From positions 248,001 to 312,000 of the forward strand of contig NZ_BOSL01000005.1 of assembly GCF_018403325.1 (NCBI RefSeq): DNA of 64,000 bases, written 5' to 3'. Numbering within the stretch: position 1 is the stretch's first letter; every line of letters begins with the position of its first letter. The notes beneath the pieces are model-generated. The model had not been told where the DNA came from. It did not search any database and saw only the letters and a program-made list of their open reading frames with translations. The stretch comes from Paenibacillus vini (GTDB lineage Bacteria; Bacillota; Bacilli; Paenibacillales; Paenibacillaceae). Shown one piece after another: positions 18,290 through 27,227 of the stretch. Made by a program: the position numbers and the translations under genes.

Positions 18290-19413
18290 TGTGGAAGCAG
18301 GCGATAGAAGATGCGCTTCAAAAATTACAACGGAATATCGCGAACCATCCGGGGCAGCTTCCTCATATTACGGAACGCACCGGGAGTCTGAGCTACGAAT
18401 GGGACGGCAACTGGGACTGGATTGAAGGCTTCTACATCGGCATGATGTGGCTGGCTTACGAGTATAAAAGAGAGCCGGTGTACAGAGAAGCAGCGGAGTC
18501 TTATCTGGCCAACTTTCAGGACCGACTGGATCGGTATGTTGCCTTGGATCATCATGACATCGGCTTCTTGTATTCCTTATCCGCGGTAGCCCAGTGGCGG
18601 GTAACGGGAAGCGAGGAGGCTAAGGAGCTTGCCTTGCGGGCCGCCGATCTTCTGGTCGGACGCTTCCGGCCGCAGATTGGCATCATCCAGGCATGGGGCA
18701 AGGAAGGGGACCCGGAAAACGGAGGGCGGATGATCATCGATTGTCTGCTGAACCTTCCGCTTCTGTTTTGGGCGCACGAGCAGACAGGAAAATCCGAATA
18801 TTATGACATCGCTATGAAGCATGCCTTGATGAGCCAGAAGTTTCTGGTCCGCGGGGACGGATCCTCCTATCATACCTTCTACTTCAATCCGGAGAACGGG
18901 CATGCGCTTCGCGGCGGAACCCATCAGGGCTATCAAGACGGGTCCACCTGGACGCGGGGGCAGGCCTGGGGAATCTACGGCTTCGCTCTGGCCTACCGCT
19001 ATACGGGGTATCCGGCTTTTTTGGAAACCTCAAAAAAGATGGCAAGGTATTTTATTAAACATCTTCCCGAAGATGCTGTTGTGTACTGGGATTTCGATGT
19101 CCCGGTTGAAGAAGGTACGCCGCGGGACAGCTCGGCTTCGGCCATCGTTGCCTGCGGTCTCTTGGAACTGCTGAAACTGACGGAGGAAGATGACCCGGAA
19201 CGGGAATGGTTCGCACACGTGCTGAATCGCAGTATGAAATCGCTGGCCGGTAAATATGCCGCGACGGACCTTCCGGATGCCGAAGGGCTGCTGAAGCATG
19301 GTTCTTACCATGTCCGCGGGGATCGCGCGCCGGATGACTTTATGATCTGGGGAGACTATTTCTATCTGGAAGCGCTGGTTCGGCTGGAAAAAGGGATACA
19401 AGGATATTGGTAG
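18289..19413 (+). CDS. GH88 unsaturated glucuronyl/rhamnogalacturonyl hydrolase
   Basis: A 374-residue alpha/alpha-barrel enzyme of family 88/105 type. The catalytic aspartates are Asp90 in HHDIGFLY and Asp151 in IIDCLLNLP, corresponding to the pair known from Bacillus unsaturated glucuronyl hydrolase. The motif STWTRGQAWGIYGF is also typical. It hydrates and splits the unsaturated uronic acid that lyases leave at oligosaccharide ends. It is cytoplasmic (no signal). The ATG overlaps the DUF2264 stop codon by one base, so the two are coupled. It is the last gene of the cluster. Confidence 0.9.
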   Translation: MWKQAIEDALQKLQRNIANHPGQLPHITERTGSLSYEWDGNWDWIEGFYIGMMWLAYEYKREPVYREAAESYLANFQDRLDRYVALDHHDIGFLYSLSAVAQWRVTGSEEAKELALRAADLLVGRFRPQIGIIQAWGKEGDPENGGRMIIDCLLNLPLLFWAHEQTGKSEYYDIAMKHALMSQKFLVRGDGSSYHTFYFNPENGHALRGGTHQGYQDGSTWTRGQAWGIYGFALAYRYTGYPAFLETSKKMARYFIKHLPEDAVVYWDFDVPVEEGTPRDSSASAIVACGLLELLKLTEEDDPEREWFAHVLNRSMKSLAGKYAATDLPDAEGLLKHGSYHVRGDRAPDDFMIWGDYFYLEALVRLEKGIQGYW

Positions 19414-19563
19414 ACGGAAAGGCACGGCCCCGACGCCGCAAGTTCCATTAAAAGCCAAAAAAATGGGTTATAACAAAAATTATTGTACCTTTTCATAGGA
19501 TTCTTTTGTTCGATAGAATGGAAGTGTCTACCATATACTCTAATTTATTGAGGGAGGGTATTT

Positions 19564-22176
19564 ATGAAAAGGTTTAGGCAAAGGGTGCTGTGTTTGGTTT
19601 TGGCGGCGGTCTTGACGGTTAGCTTAGGTCTATTGCCGACAGCGAAGGTGCAGGCGGACGGGGAAGCGACGCAAGCAGGAACCACAATTACATCCATGAC
19701 CTACTTTTCGGCAGCAGACGGGCCTGTCATCTCTAAATCGGGGGTCGGACAAGCCAGCTACGGGTTTGTAATGCCTGTTTTTAACGGGGGCTCGGCTACC
19801 TGGCAAGATGTCTCCGGCGATTTGGGCGTAAAAGTTAAGGTCAATGGCAGTTGGATCGATATCGATAGTGCCGGCGGATATATTTATAACCAAAACTGGG
19901 GGCATTGGAGTGACGGCGGCGTGAACGGCTTCTGGTTCACTCTTTCCGCTACGACGGAGATTCAGCTGTACTCCAAGGCAAACGGCGGCGTTACACTGGA
20001 CTATCATCTTGTTTTTCAAAACTTGAATAAAACGACCATCAGCGCGATGACGCCGACACAAGGGCCGCAGATTACCGCGGGCTTTACGGGCGGTGCAGGC
20101 TTTACTTATCCGATTTTCAACAATGATCCGGCAATCACTTATGCAGCCGTTGCGGATGATTTGAAGGTGTACGTAAAACCCGTAAACAGCAGCACGTGGA
20201 TCGATATCGACAATAATGCGGCCAGCGGCTGGATCTATGACAGCAACTTCGGCCAATTCACCGACGGCGGCGGAGGCTACTGGTTTACGGTAACTGAGTC
20301 CATTAATGTAAAGTTGCAATCCAAAACTTCTTCGGCCAATGTAGTCTATACGATTACCTTTAATGAGCCGGTAAGAAATTCGTACACTTTAACCCCTTAT
20401 GAAGGAACGACCTACACGGCAAATGAAAGCGGCTCCATCGGATTCCCCCTGCCTAAAATAGACGGAGGCGCGGCTATAGGCTCCGAGCTGGGCAAGTTCG
20501 TCTACCAGATTAATATCAACGGCCAATGGGTTGATTTGAGCAATTCCGGCCAGAGCGGATTCATCTATTCCGGGAACGGCTACAACAATATGTCGGCTGC
20601 CAACCAGTGGGGATATTGGGCCGATTATATCTATGGGCTTTGGTTCCAGCCGATCCAGGAGGACATGCAGATACGGATCGGCTATCCTTTGAACGGGCAG
20701 GCCGGCGGAAATGTCGGCAGCAATTTTGTCTACTATACCTTTATAGGCAATCCGAACGCCCCTCGCCCGGACGAGACGGATCATGAAGATATTCCAATCG
20801 GAACTCCAAGCAACCCGGCCATCGAAGGCATGACGCTTGCCTGGCAGGATGAGTTTAACGGATCCCAGCTAGATACTAGTAAATGGAACTATGAGACGGG
20901 TTATTATATCAACGATGACCCCAACAGCTGGGGTTGGGGCAATGCGGAACTCGAGCATTATACCAATAGCTCTCAAAACGTATTTTTGCAGGACGGTGTT
21001 CTGAATATCAGAGCCCTGAACGATCCCAAGACGTTCCCGCAGGATCCAACGCGGGTTGCACAGTATTCCTCAGGCAAAATTAATACCAAGGATCATTTTT
21101 CCTTCCAGTACGGAAGAGTGGATTTTAGAGCCAAGCTGCCTACAGGCAACGGTGTCTGGCCGGCGCTTTGGATGCTTCCCGAAGATGCGGTTTATGGCGC
21201 CTGGGCGGCTTCCGGCGAGATTGACGTGATGGAAGCGAAAGGGCGCTTGCCCGGCACGACCAGCGGGGCGGTGCATTTTGGCGGCCAATGGCCGGTGAAC
21301 AGATATATTGCGGGCGAGTATCACTTCCCTCAAGGGCAGACGTTTGCAAATGACTTCCATGTCTATACCTTGATCTGGGAAGAGGATACCTTCAAATGGT
21401 ATGTGGACGGTAAGTTCTTCTTCAAGGTTACGAGAGATCAATGGTATTCCGTTGCGGCACCGAACAATCCGAACGCTCCATTTGATCAGCCTTTCTACAT
21501 TATTATGAACCTGGCGATCGGCGGACATTTTGACGGCGGCCTGGCTCCGGATCCATCGGATATCCCGGCAACCATGCAGGTGGACTATGTGCGCGTGTAT
21601 AATCCGGGCTCAACGGGCGGCGAGAATCCGGGAAATGTTCCCGTTACCGGCGTGACCCTGGATCAAGCATCTGCACAGATTGAAGTTGACCAGCAGGTGC
21701 AGTTAAATGCCTCTGTTACGCCGGCCAATGCTACCAACAAGCAGGTCAACTGGACCGTTTCCAACGCCGGTATTGCTTCCGTGAATCAGCAGGGAAAGGT
21801 GACCGGGCTGGCTCCTGGCACGGCCACCGTAACGGCTACCACCGTTGACGGCAACAAAGCAGCCTCCGCTACCATCACCGTTGTGCCGAAGGCTCCCGCC
21901 GTGATCATCATCGGCGATGAGGTACGCGGACTGAAGAAAACGGGCGATAACCTGTTGTTTTACGTAAACGGCGCTACCTTTGCGGACTTGCACTACAAAA
22001 TAAACAACGGCGTACAGATGAACGTAGCGATGACTCCGGCAGGGAATGGCAACTATACCTATCCCGTAAATAATCTGCAAGCCGGGGATACTGTCGAATA
22101 TTTCTTTACCTATAATCCGGGACAAGGCGCATTGGATACCCCGCCGCTAACGTATATTCATGGAGTAACTCAATAA
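19564..22176 (+). CDS. Secreted GH16 beta-glucanase with Ig and CBM56-like modules
   Basis: An 870-residue secreted enzyme. A signal peptide covers residues 1 to about 31. Three related modules of about 110 residues follow (about 42-152, 155-270, 275-395), each with a W(I/V)D(I/L) motif, then a G(Y/W/F)IY motif and a Trp-rich W/FxD..WF end. These look like binding modules, but I do not recognise the family. The GH16 domain (about 420-680) has catalytic Glu552, Asp554 and Glu557 in GEIDVMEA, typical of laminarinase/lichenase. A Big_2 Ig-like domain (about 695-780) and a CBM56-like beta-1,3-glucan-binding tail complete the protein. The ribosome binding site is GGGAGGG. It probably degrades beta-1,3-glucan outside the cell and has its own terminator. 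Confidence 0.9.
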   Translation: MKRFRQRVLCLVLAAVLTVSLGLLPTAKVQADGEATQAGTTITSMTYFSAADGPVISKSGVGQASYGFVMPVFNGGSATWQDVSGDLGVKVKVNGSWIDIDSAGGYIYNQNWGHWSDGGVNGFWFTLSATTEIQLYSKANGGVTLDYHLVFQNLNKTTISAMTPTQGPQITAGFTGGAGFTYPIFNNDPAITYAAVADDLKVYVKPVNSSTWIDIDNNAASGWIYDSNFGQFTDGGGGYWFTVTESINVKLQSKTSSANVVYTITFNEPVRNSYTLTPYEGTTYTANESGSIGFPLPKIDGGAAIGSELGKFVYQININGQWVDLSNSGQSGFIYSGNGYNNMSAANQWGYWADYIYGLWFQPIQEDMQIRIGYPLNGQAGGNVGSNFVYYTFIGNPNAPRPDETDHEDIPIGTPSNPAIEGMTLAWQDEFNGSQLDTSKWNYETGYYINDDPNSWGWGNAELEHYTNSSQNVFLQDGVLNIRALNDPKTFPQDPTRVAQYSSGKINTKDHFSFQYGRVDFRAKLPTGNGVWPALWMLPEDAVYGAWAASGEIDVMEAKGRLPGTTSGAVHFGGQWPVNRYIAGEYHFPQGQTFANDFHVYTLIWEEDTFKWYVDGKFFFKVTRDQWYSVAAPNNPNAPFDQPFYIIMNLAIGGHFDGGLAPDPSDIPATMQVDYVRVYNPGSTGGENPGNVPVTGVTLDQASAQIEVDQQVQLNASVTPANATNKQVNWTVSNAGIASVNQQGKVTGLAPGTATVTATTVDGNKAASATITVVPKAPAVIIIGDEVRGLKKTGDNLLFYVNGATFADLHYKINNGVQMNVAMTPAGNGNYTYPVNNLQAGDTVEYFFTYNPGQGALDTPPLTYIHGVTQ

Positions 22177-22233
22177 ACGAAGGATCGGTGATTTTTGGAT
22201 AAGGGGATTCGATCCGGATAAGATGGTTAGTTC

Positions 22234-22287
22234 AAACGGCGGTTTGACCTCAGGGCGTCATTGAGGGCAAGTCGCCGTTTTGGTTTA
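22234..22287 (+). terminator. Intrinsic terminator after GH16 gene
   Basis: A 19-bp stem with three mismatches or wobble pairs (22234-22252 with 22262-22280), beginning AAACGGCG and ending CGCCGTTT, followed by TGGTTT. Confidence 0.7.
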
Positions 22288-22376
22288 CAAATGTTTACAT
22301 AAACAGGGTCCTCCAATAATACTCCCGTGCCAGAATAAGGGTGTTGTACTACTCTTTAGCCTATGGGAGGGAAATC

Positions 22377-25300
22377 ATGAAGAGAATCGCTGGAACCGGG
22401 GCCAAATGGCTGCGGTCGGGAATTGCGCTGTCTTTGGCGTTGTCGCTTCAATTGGGATTTGGCATGGAATCGTCGTCCGTATTTGCGGAAGGACCGAGTG
22501 ATCCGGCACCGCACATTGCCGCAAAGGTAATCAATGAGAATGCAGGCAAAAAAGTGCTCTTCGACAATACGCACGGGCAGACGGCAGGGGCAGCCGATTG
22601 GGTTATTGACGGCGGGTTTTCCGATTTCGGACAAGCTCTGGCCGGGGATGGCTTTGATGTGAAGGAGCTTCGCAAGTCCACTCCGATTACTTACAGCGAT
22701 TTAAGCAGTTACGAGGTGTTCGTGGTAGCCGAACCGAATATTCCTTTTAAGCAAAGTGAACAGGTAGCGATGAAGCAATATGTCGAAGAAGGCGGGAGCA
22801 TTTTCTTTATCGGGGATCACTACAATGCCGACCGAAACAAGAACCGTTGGGACGGCTCCGAGTCCATCAATGGCTATCGCCGGGGAGCTTGGGAGAATCC
22901 CGTGAAAGGGATGAGTACGGAGGAGAAAAACTCCGCCGCCATGCAGGGAGTCGTCAGTTCCGACTGGCTTTCCGATCATTTCGGGGTCCGGTTCCGTTAT
23001 AATGCTCTGGGCGATATTACGGCCAATCACATTGTAGCGCCGGACCAGGCCTTCGGCATTACGGAAGGGGTCGCGGGAGTGGCCATGCATGCCGGTTCTA
23101 CGCTGGCGATTACGGACCCGAGCAAAGCCAAAGGCATCGTTTATCTTCCAAAGACTAACGAGGCTTGGGGCAATGCGGTCGATCAGGGTGTCTATCAAGG
23201 CGGAGGCGTGGCGGAAGGACCGTATGTGGCAGTCTCCAAAGTGGGACTCGGCAAGGCGGCCTTCATCGGCGATTCCTCACCTGTGGAGGACGCTACTCCT
23301 AAATATTTGCGGGAGGAAACCGGGGCCAAAAAGACGACCTATGACGGCTTCAAAGAACAAGACGATGCGACGCTGCTTGTGAATCTGGTGAACTGGTTAG
23401 CGGAGCAGGAAAATTATACGAGTCTGAATCAAGTGGAGAACTTGCAGCTCGACGAGGAGACGAAGCTGCTTCCTTTCGAAGCTCCCGAGGCGTCCACCGA
23501 ACCCCAGTCCGAGCCTTGGTCTACGCCGGCGGCGGGATATAAGTGGTGGGATCCGACTACGTTCAAACCGGGCTCTTATGGGGGGCAAACGGCGAGCGCG
23601 AGCCCAACTTACAATTTTGTGCACCAGGCGACTCTGCCTAATGCGCAGGATTTTCAGATTCGCGTCGTTATCGATAACCTGCCCGCCAATTCGAGCGTAT
23701 CGGGATTCAGCACCGGCATCTATTTGACCGGAGGAACCCAAGTGGCGAAGGTAAGAAAGGCGGACGGAACGTGGCCGGCCGACTATGGATATGGGGAAAC
23801 GTTCACCGTGAATTCGAACAGCCAGGGACGGGCGACGAAGGATTTGGCGGTCCGGATCAAGCCAGGGACAAGCGGGGCGGCAAACCTCCGTTTGAGGCAA
23901 AACGGCAATAATCTGCTTACGAAGCCAGTGACTTTGGCAAATGTGCCCGCAGAGCCGCTGCCGGACGAAGGGAATGCCGTGCCAGCCCTGACTACGATTG
24001 CCGAAGGACGGAACAAGCCGGAGGGAAGCGTGGTTACTTTGCAGGGGACGGTCACAACCGAGCCGGGAATTTTCGGCGGACAGACCTTTTATATGCAGGA
24101 TGACACGGGCGGTATCTATGTATATCAAAATACCGAAGGCTTCCATCAAGGGGATGTTGTGAAGATTACCGCAACAACGGCCCTGTATAATACGGAGCTT
24201 GAATTGACGAACCCGGTATCCATTGAGAAAACCGGGACATCGGCTACGCCTGAGCCGCAAACGGCGTCGTCCTTAAACGGCGATAATCAAGGCAGGCTGA
24301 TCGAACTCCGCCAGGCTAAAATATCGAATATTGTGACGGCGGCCCCGGCGGGTTCATTTGAATTCGATGCGATTGGCGAAGACGGAACCCGTAATCATGT
24401 TCGCGTAGACGCCAGAACCGGTATCAAATTGGCCGATTTTCCTTATCAGGAAGGGCAGGTCGTAAATGTGCAAGGCGTTTCCTCCATTTTTAAGGGGATC
24501 TATCAATTGAAGGTCCGGGGGCTTGGCGATATTTCGGCTTCCCCGGTCACTGCTCCGCCGGTAACGACGGCTGTGCTATCCGAAACGCCTAACGGGAACG
24601 GTTGGTTTAACCGGAGCGTAACTGTTACTTTGACGACTTCGAATCCTCTGGGGACAGGTAAGGTTTCCACGAAATACGCAGTGAATGAGGGGCCTGAGAT
24701 GGAGTATACGGGGCTGTTCACTGTTGAGACGGAAGGAACCAACGTCATTCGTTATTACTCCGTAAGCAGCAGCGGTGCCGCTGAAACAGCGAAGTCTATC
24801 GAAGCGAAGCTGGACATGACGGCCCCGACGGTAACCTTGACTCAATCAGGAAAAAGCGTGGGGGATGTTTGGGAATCGGATATGCTAAAGTTCGAGCTTC
24901 ATAGCTTGGATAGCGGTTCCGGAATAACCGTACAGAAACTGTCGATAGACGGGCAAGAGGTTGAAATCGGTCAGCCGATCAGCGCGAAGGACCTTGGCTT
25001 GGGCGGACACACTGTACAGTATAGGGTGGAAGATGCGGCGGGTAATCAATCCCGCGATCAGTTCGCATTTCAGGTGAAGAAGTCCCTTGCCGCAGGAGCG
25101 CCGGGCACACCTGTTCTATCGGACAACAATGGACATGATACCGGACTCCGGGACGGAAATTATACGATCTCCATGAATATGTGGTGGGGAAATAACGGGT
25201 CGGAGTTTAAGCTGTATGAGAACGACATCCTGATTCAGACGATCTCACTCACAGACGCCAGTCCTTCGGCTCAATCCCTGACTGTCGATATCGCCGGAAA

Positions 25301-25676
25301 ATCAAACGGAGTGTATACCTATGTCGGCGAACTGAGCAATTCCCAAGGAGTCACGAGGTCGCAACCGCATGTCGTTGTTGTCTCGGATGCGGGTCCCGGT
25401 AAACCGGTCTTGTCCCATGATAATTGGGATGGTGACGGAAACTACCTGATCTCCATGAATATGTGGTGGGGAACTAATGGCTTCGAATATCGGCTTTACG
25501 AAAATGGGGAGCAGATCGATACGCAATCTCTTTTGGAGGCTACCCCGAATGCCCAAGGAGCCGTAACGAAAATCGAAGGAAAAACGGCGGGTACTTATGT
25601 CTATTATGCGGAAATTATAAACGCATCAGGGGTGACCAGAGGGGAGTCGATTACGGTTCAGGTGACCCGGAATTAG
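22377..25676 (+). CDS. Large secreted multidomain protein (DUF4350-like, OB-fold, Ig, binding repeats)
   Basis: A 1099-residue secreted protein. The start at 22377 follows GGGAGGG and gives a signal peptide ending near VFAEG. About residues 48-350 form a GATase-like alpha/beta domain resembling DUF4350 (KKVLFDNTHGQTAG, VEEGGSIFFIGDHYN). A beta domain follows, then an OB-fold region (about 530-710; GSVVTLQGTVTTEPG, FYMQDDTGGIYVYQ) like the non-catalytic OB domain of the YhcR nuclease. Next come Ig-like domains with Cys-free OmpL47-like spacing, and finally two 90-residue repeats with SMNMWWG and KLYEN/RLYEN, similar to chitinase accessory modules. No nuclease active site is seen. A role in binding or processing an extracellular polymer is likely, but the activity is unknown. 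Confidence 0.75.
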   Translation: MKRIAGTGAKWLRSGIALSLALSLQLGFGMESSSVFAEGPSDPAPHIAAKVINENAGKKVLFDNTHGQTAGAADWVIDGGFSDFGQALAGDGFDVKELRKSTPITYSDLSSYEVFVVAEPNIPFKQSEQVAMKQYVEEGGSIFFIGDHYNADRNKNRWDGSESINGYRRGAWENPVKGMSTEEKNSAAMQGVVSSDWLSDHFGVRFRYNALGDITANHIVAPDQAFGITEGVAGVAMHAGSTLAITDPSKAKGIVYLPKTNEAWGNAVDQGVYQGGGVAEGPYVAVSKVGLGKAAFIGDSSPVEDATPKYLREETGAKKTTYDGFKEQDDATLLVNLVNWLAEQENYTSLNQVENLQLDEETKLLPFEAPEASTEPQSEPWSTPAAGYKWWDPTTFKPGSYGGQTASASPTYNFVHQATLPNAQDFQIRVVIDNLPANSSVSGFSTGIYLTGGTQVAKVRKADGTWPADYGYGETFTVNSNSQGRATKDLAVRIKPGTSGAANLRLRQNGNNLLTKPVTLANVPAEPLPDEGNAVPALTTIAEGRNKPEGSVVTLQGTVTTEPGIFGGQTFYMQDDTGGIYVYQNTEGFHQGDVVKITATTALYNTELELTNPVSIEKTGTSATPEPQTASSLNGDNQGRLIELRQAKISNIVTAAPAGSFEFDAIGEDGTRNHVRVDARTGIKLADFPYQEGQVVNVQGVSSIFKGIYQLKVRGLGDISASPVTAPPVTTAVLSETPNGNGWFNRSVTVTLTTSNPLGTGKVSTKYAVNEGPEMEYTGLFTVETEGTNVIRYYSVSSSGAAETAKSIEAKLDMTAPTVTLTQSGKSVGDVWESDMLKFELHSLDSGSGITVQKLSIDGQEVEIGQPISAKDLGLGGHTVQYRVEDAAGNQSRDQFAFQVKKSLAAGAPGTPVLSDNNGHDTGLRDGNYTISMNMWWGNNGSEFKLYENDILIQTISLTDASPSAQSLTVDIAGKSNGVYTYVGELSNSQGVTRSQPHVVVVSDAGPGKPVLSHDNWDGDGNYLISMNMWWGTNGFEYRLYENGEQIDTQSLLEATPNAQGAVTKIEGKTAGTYVYYAEIINASGVTRGESITVQVTRN

Positions 25677-25754
25677 CATCGATCCCAATCTTATTGGTCA
25701 ATGCTAAGTATGGAATTTTGAGATCGTCCAAGAAACATAAGAACACTCGAATGC

Positions 25755-25791
25755 AAACTGGGGCCGAACTTTATCGGCCCCAGTTTTATTT
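25755..25791. terminator. Bidirectional intrinsic terminator
   Basis: A 13-bp perfect stem (AAACTGGGGCCGA at 25755-25767, complement 25774-25786) with T runs on the + strand and AT-rich flank on the other. It separates two convergent genes. Confidence 0.85.
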
Positions 25792-25816
25792 ATATTCGTA
25801 GTCTATCGATGTGAAA

Positions 25817-27205
25817 TTATGAGAGACTTATTTCGCGCTTCTCGCCGGGTAATAATTTGTTTAATAGTATTGCTGCCATCGATGCAACCAGAATAGGCGA
25901 GCCTAGGATATATTGCACGAAAGTCGGCAAAGAGTTCAAGAAATCGGAAGGAATAAGCACTAACGCTAAGGTTAAAATCATAGGGATCGCGATGGTGTAC
26001 ATCTCTTTTTCGCCGATGGTCTCGTTTCTCATGACCTGCAAGCCGTTAATGGAGATAATGCCGCAGATGATGGCGAATACCCCGCCGATTACAGCCGAAG
26101 GAATTGCAGAGATCAGAGCAGCTAATTTACCGGAGCAGCCGAAGAGGACGAACCAACCTCCTACCGCGAGAAAGACCCGGCGGCTGGCAACACCGGTGAT
26201 GGATATAATACCTGCATTCGTGGAATAGCCTGTAACCGGAGTGGAACCGAGTAAGGAAGAAATCAGGCAGCTGATGCCTTCTCCGATCACCCCTCGATTA
26301 ATGTTCTTGTCCGTTAGCGGCTTTTCAATGACGTTACTGATCGCAAACCAAGTCCCTGTAGTTTCAGCCAGCAGCACGATATAGATGATAACCATGGTGA
26401 TGATCGCAGAAATATTGAAGGAAAAGCCAAAATCAGCAAACGGAATCTGCGGCATGCTAAACCAATTGGCGTTCCCGACCGCCGAGAAATCCAAGATACC
26501 CATGAAGTCCGCGGAAATGCAGCCGACAATTAATGCGATCATTACGGAAGTGATGCGGAATAATGAACCCTTGGTGCGGAACAGAGAACCCAAGATAACG
26601 AATATAAGGAGCACGGCCCCTGAAATCAGGGCTAATAATACATTTTGACGGATTGTAGCGTCAGCGGCACCATAAATGTTATCTTGAATGGCCACCGGCA
26701 AAAGGGAAAGACCTACAACAAATATAATCGTTCCCCCTACGATCGGAGGGATAAACGATTTGACGATTTTATTGAAGATGCCGGTATAACCCAGAATAAT
26801 AACTAGAACAGCACCAATGATGCTGGCACCCAACACGGAACTCCAGCCTGCTTCTCCGCCCCCGCTTGCGGCATAAATCGTGATGATGGCACCGAGCGGA
26901 ACATAGGAAGGACCTTGGGCCATAGGCAGCTTCATACAGAAATAAGTCTGTACAATCGTTGCCAGACCGGCAGCAATAAACGTAGATTGAATTAAAGCAC
27001 TCGACTGGTCGGCTTGTAAACCGATTAACATGGCAATCAGAAAAGGTACGACGTAGACGTCCATGGCTAATACATGCTGCAAACCCAGGATAACTGACTT
27101 GCTGAATGAAATTTTCTCATCGGGTAAGACCGTTAAATGCTGTGACTTCGCTTGTGTTTGATCTTGATTGTCTAGTTGTGGCTTCAATTCAGATGCGCCC
27201 CTCAT
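25817..27205 (-). CDS. NCS2-family xanthine/uracil (purine) permease
   Basis: A 462-residue membrane protein with about 12-14 hydrophobic segments. The NCS2 motifs are visible: QHVLAMDVYVVPFLIA near the N-terminus, QGPSYVPLGAI, and AETTGTWFAISNVI. These carriers bring nucleobases in with protons. The gene lies 22 bases downstream of guanine deaminase on the same strand, so guanine or xanthine is the likely cargo. Ends at a shared bidirectional terminator. Confidence 0.9.
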   Translation of the reverse strand: MRGASELKPQLDNQDQTQAKSQHLTVLPDEKISFSKSVILGLQHVLAMDVYVVPFLIAMLIGLQADQSSALIQSTFIAAGLATIVQTYFCMKLPMAQGPSYVPLGAIITIYAASGGGEAGWSSVLGASIIGAVLVIILGYTGIFNKIVKSFIPPIVGGTIIFVVGLSLLPVAIQDNIYGAADATIRQNVLLALISGAVLLIFVILGSLFRTKGSLFRITSVMIALIVGCISADFMGILDFSAVGNANWFSMPQIPFADFGFSFNISAIITMVIIYIVLLAETTGTWFAISNVIEKPLTDKNINRGVIGEGISCLISSLLGSTPVTGYSTNAGIISITGVASRRVFLAVGGWFVLFGCSGKLAALISAIPSAVIGGVFAIICGIISINGLQVMRNETIGEKEMYTIAIPMILTLALVLIPSDFLNSLPTFVQYILGSPILVASMAAILLNKLLPGEKREISLS

Positions 27206-27227
27206 ATTTCATTATTTTTTTGTGCTC

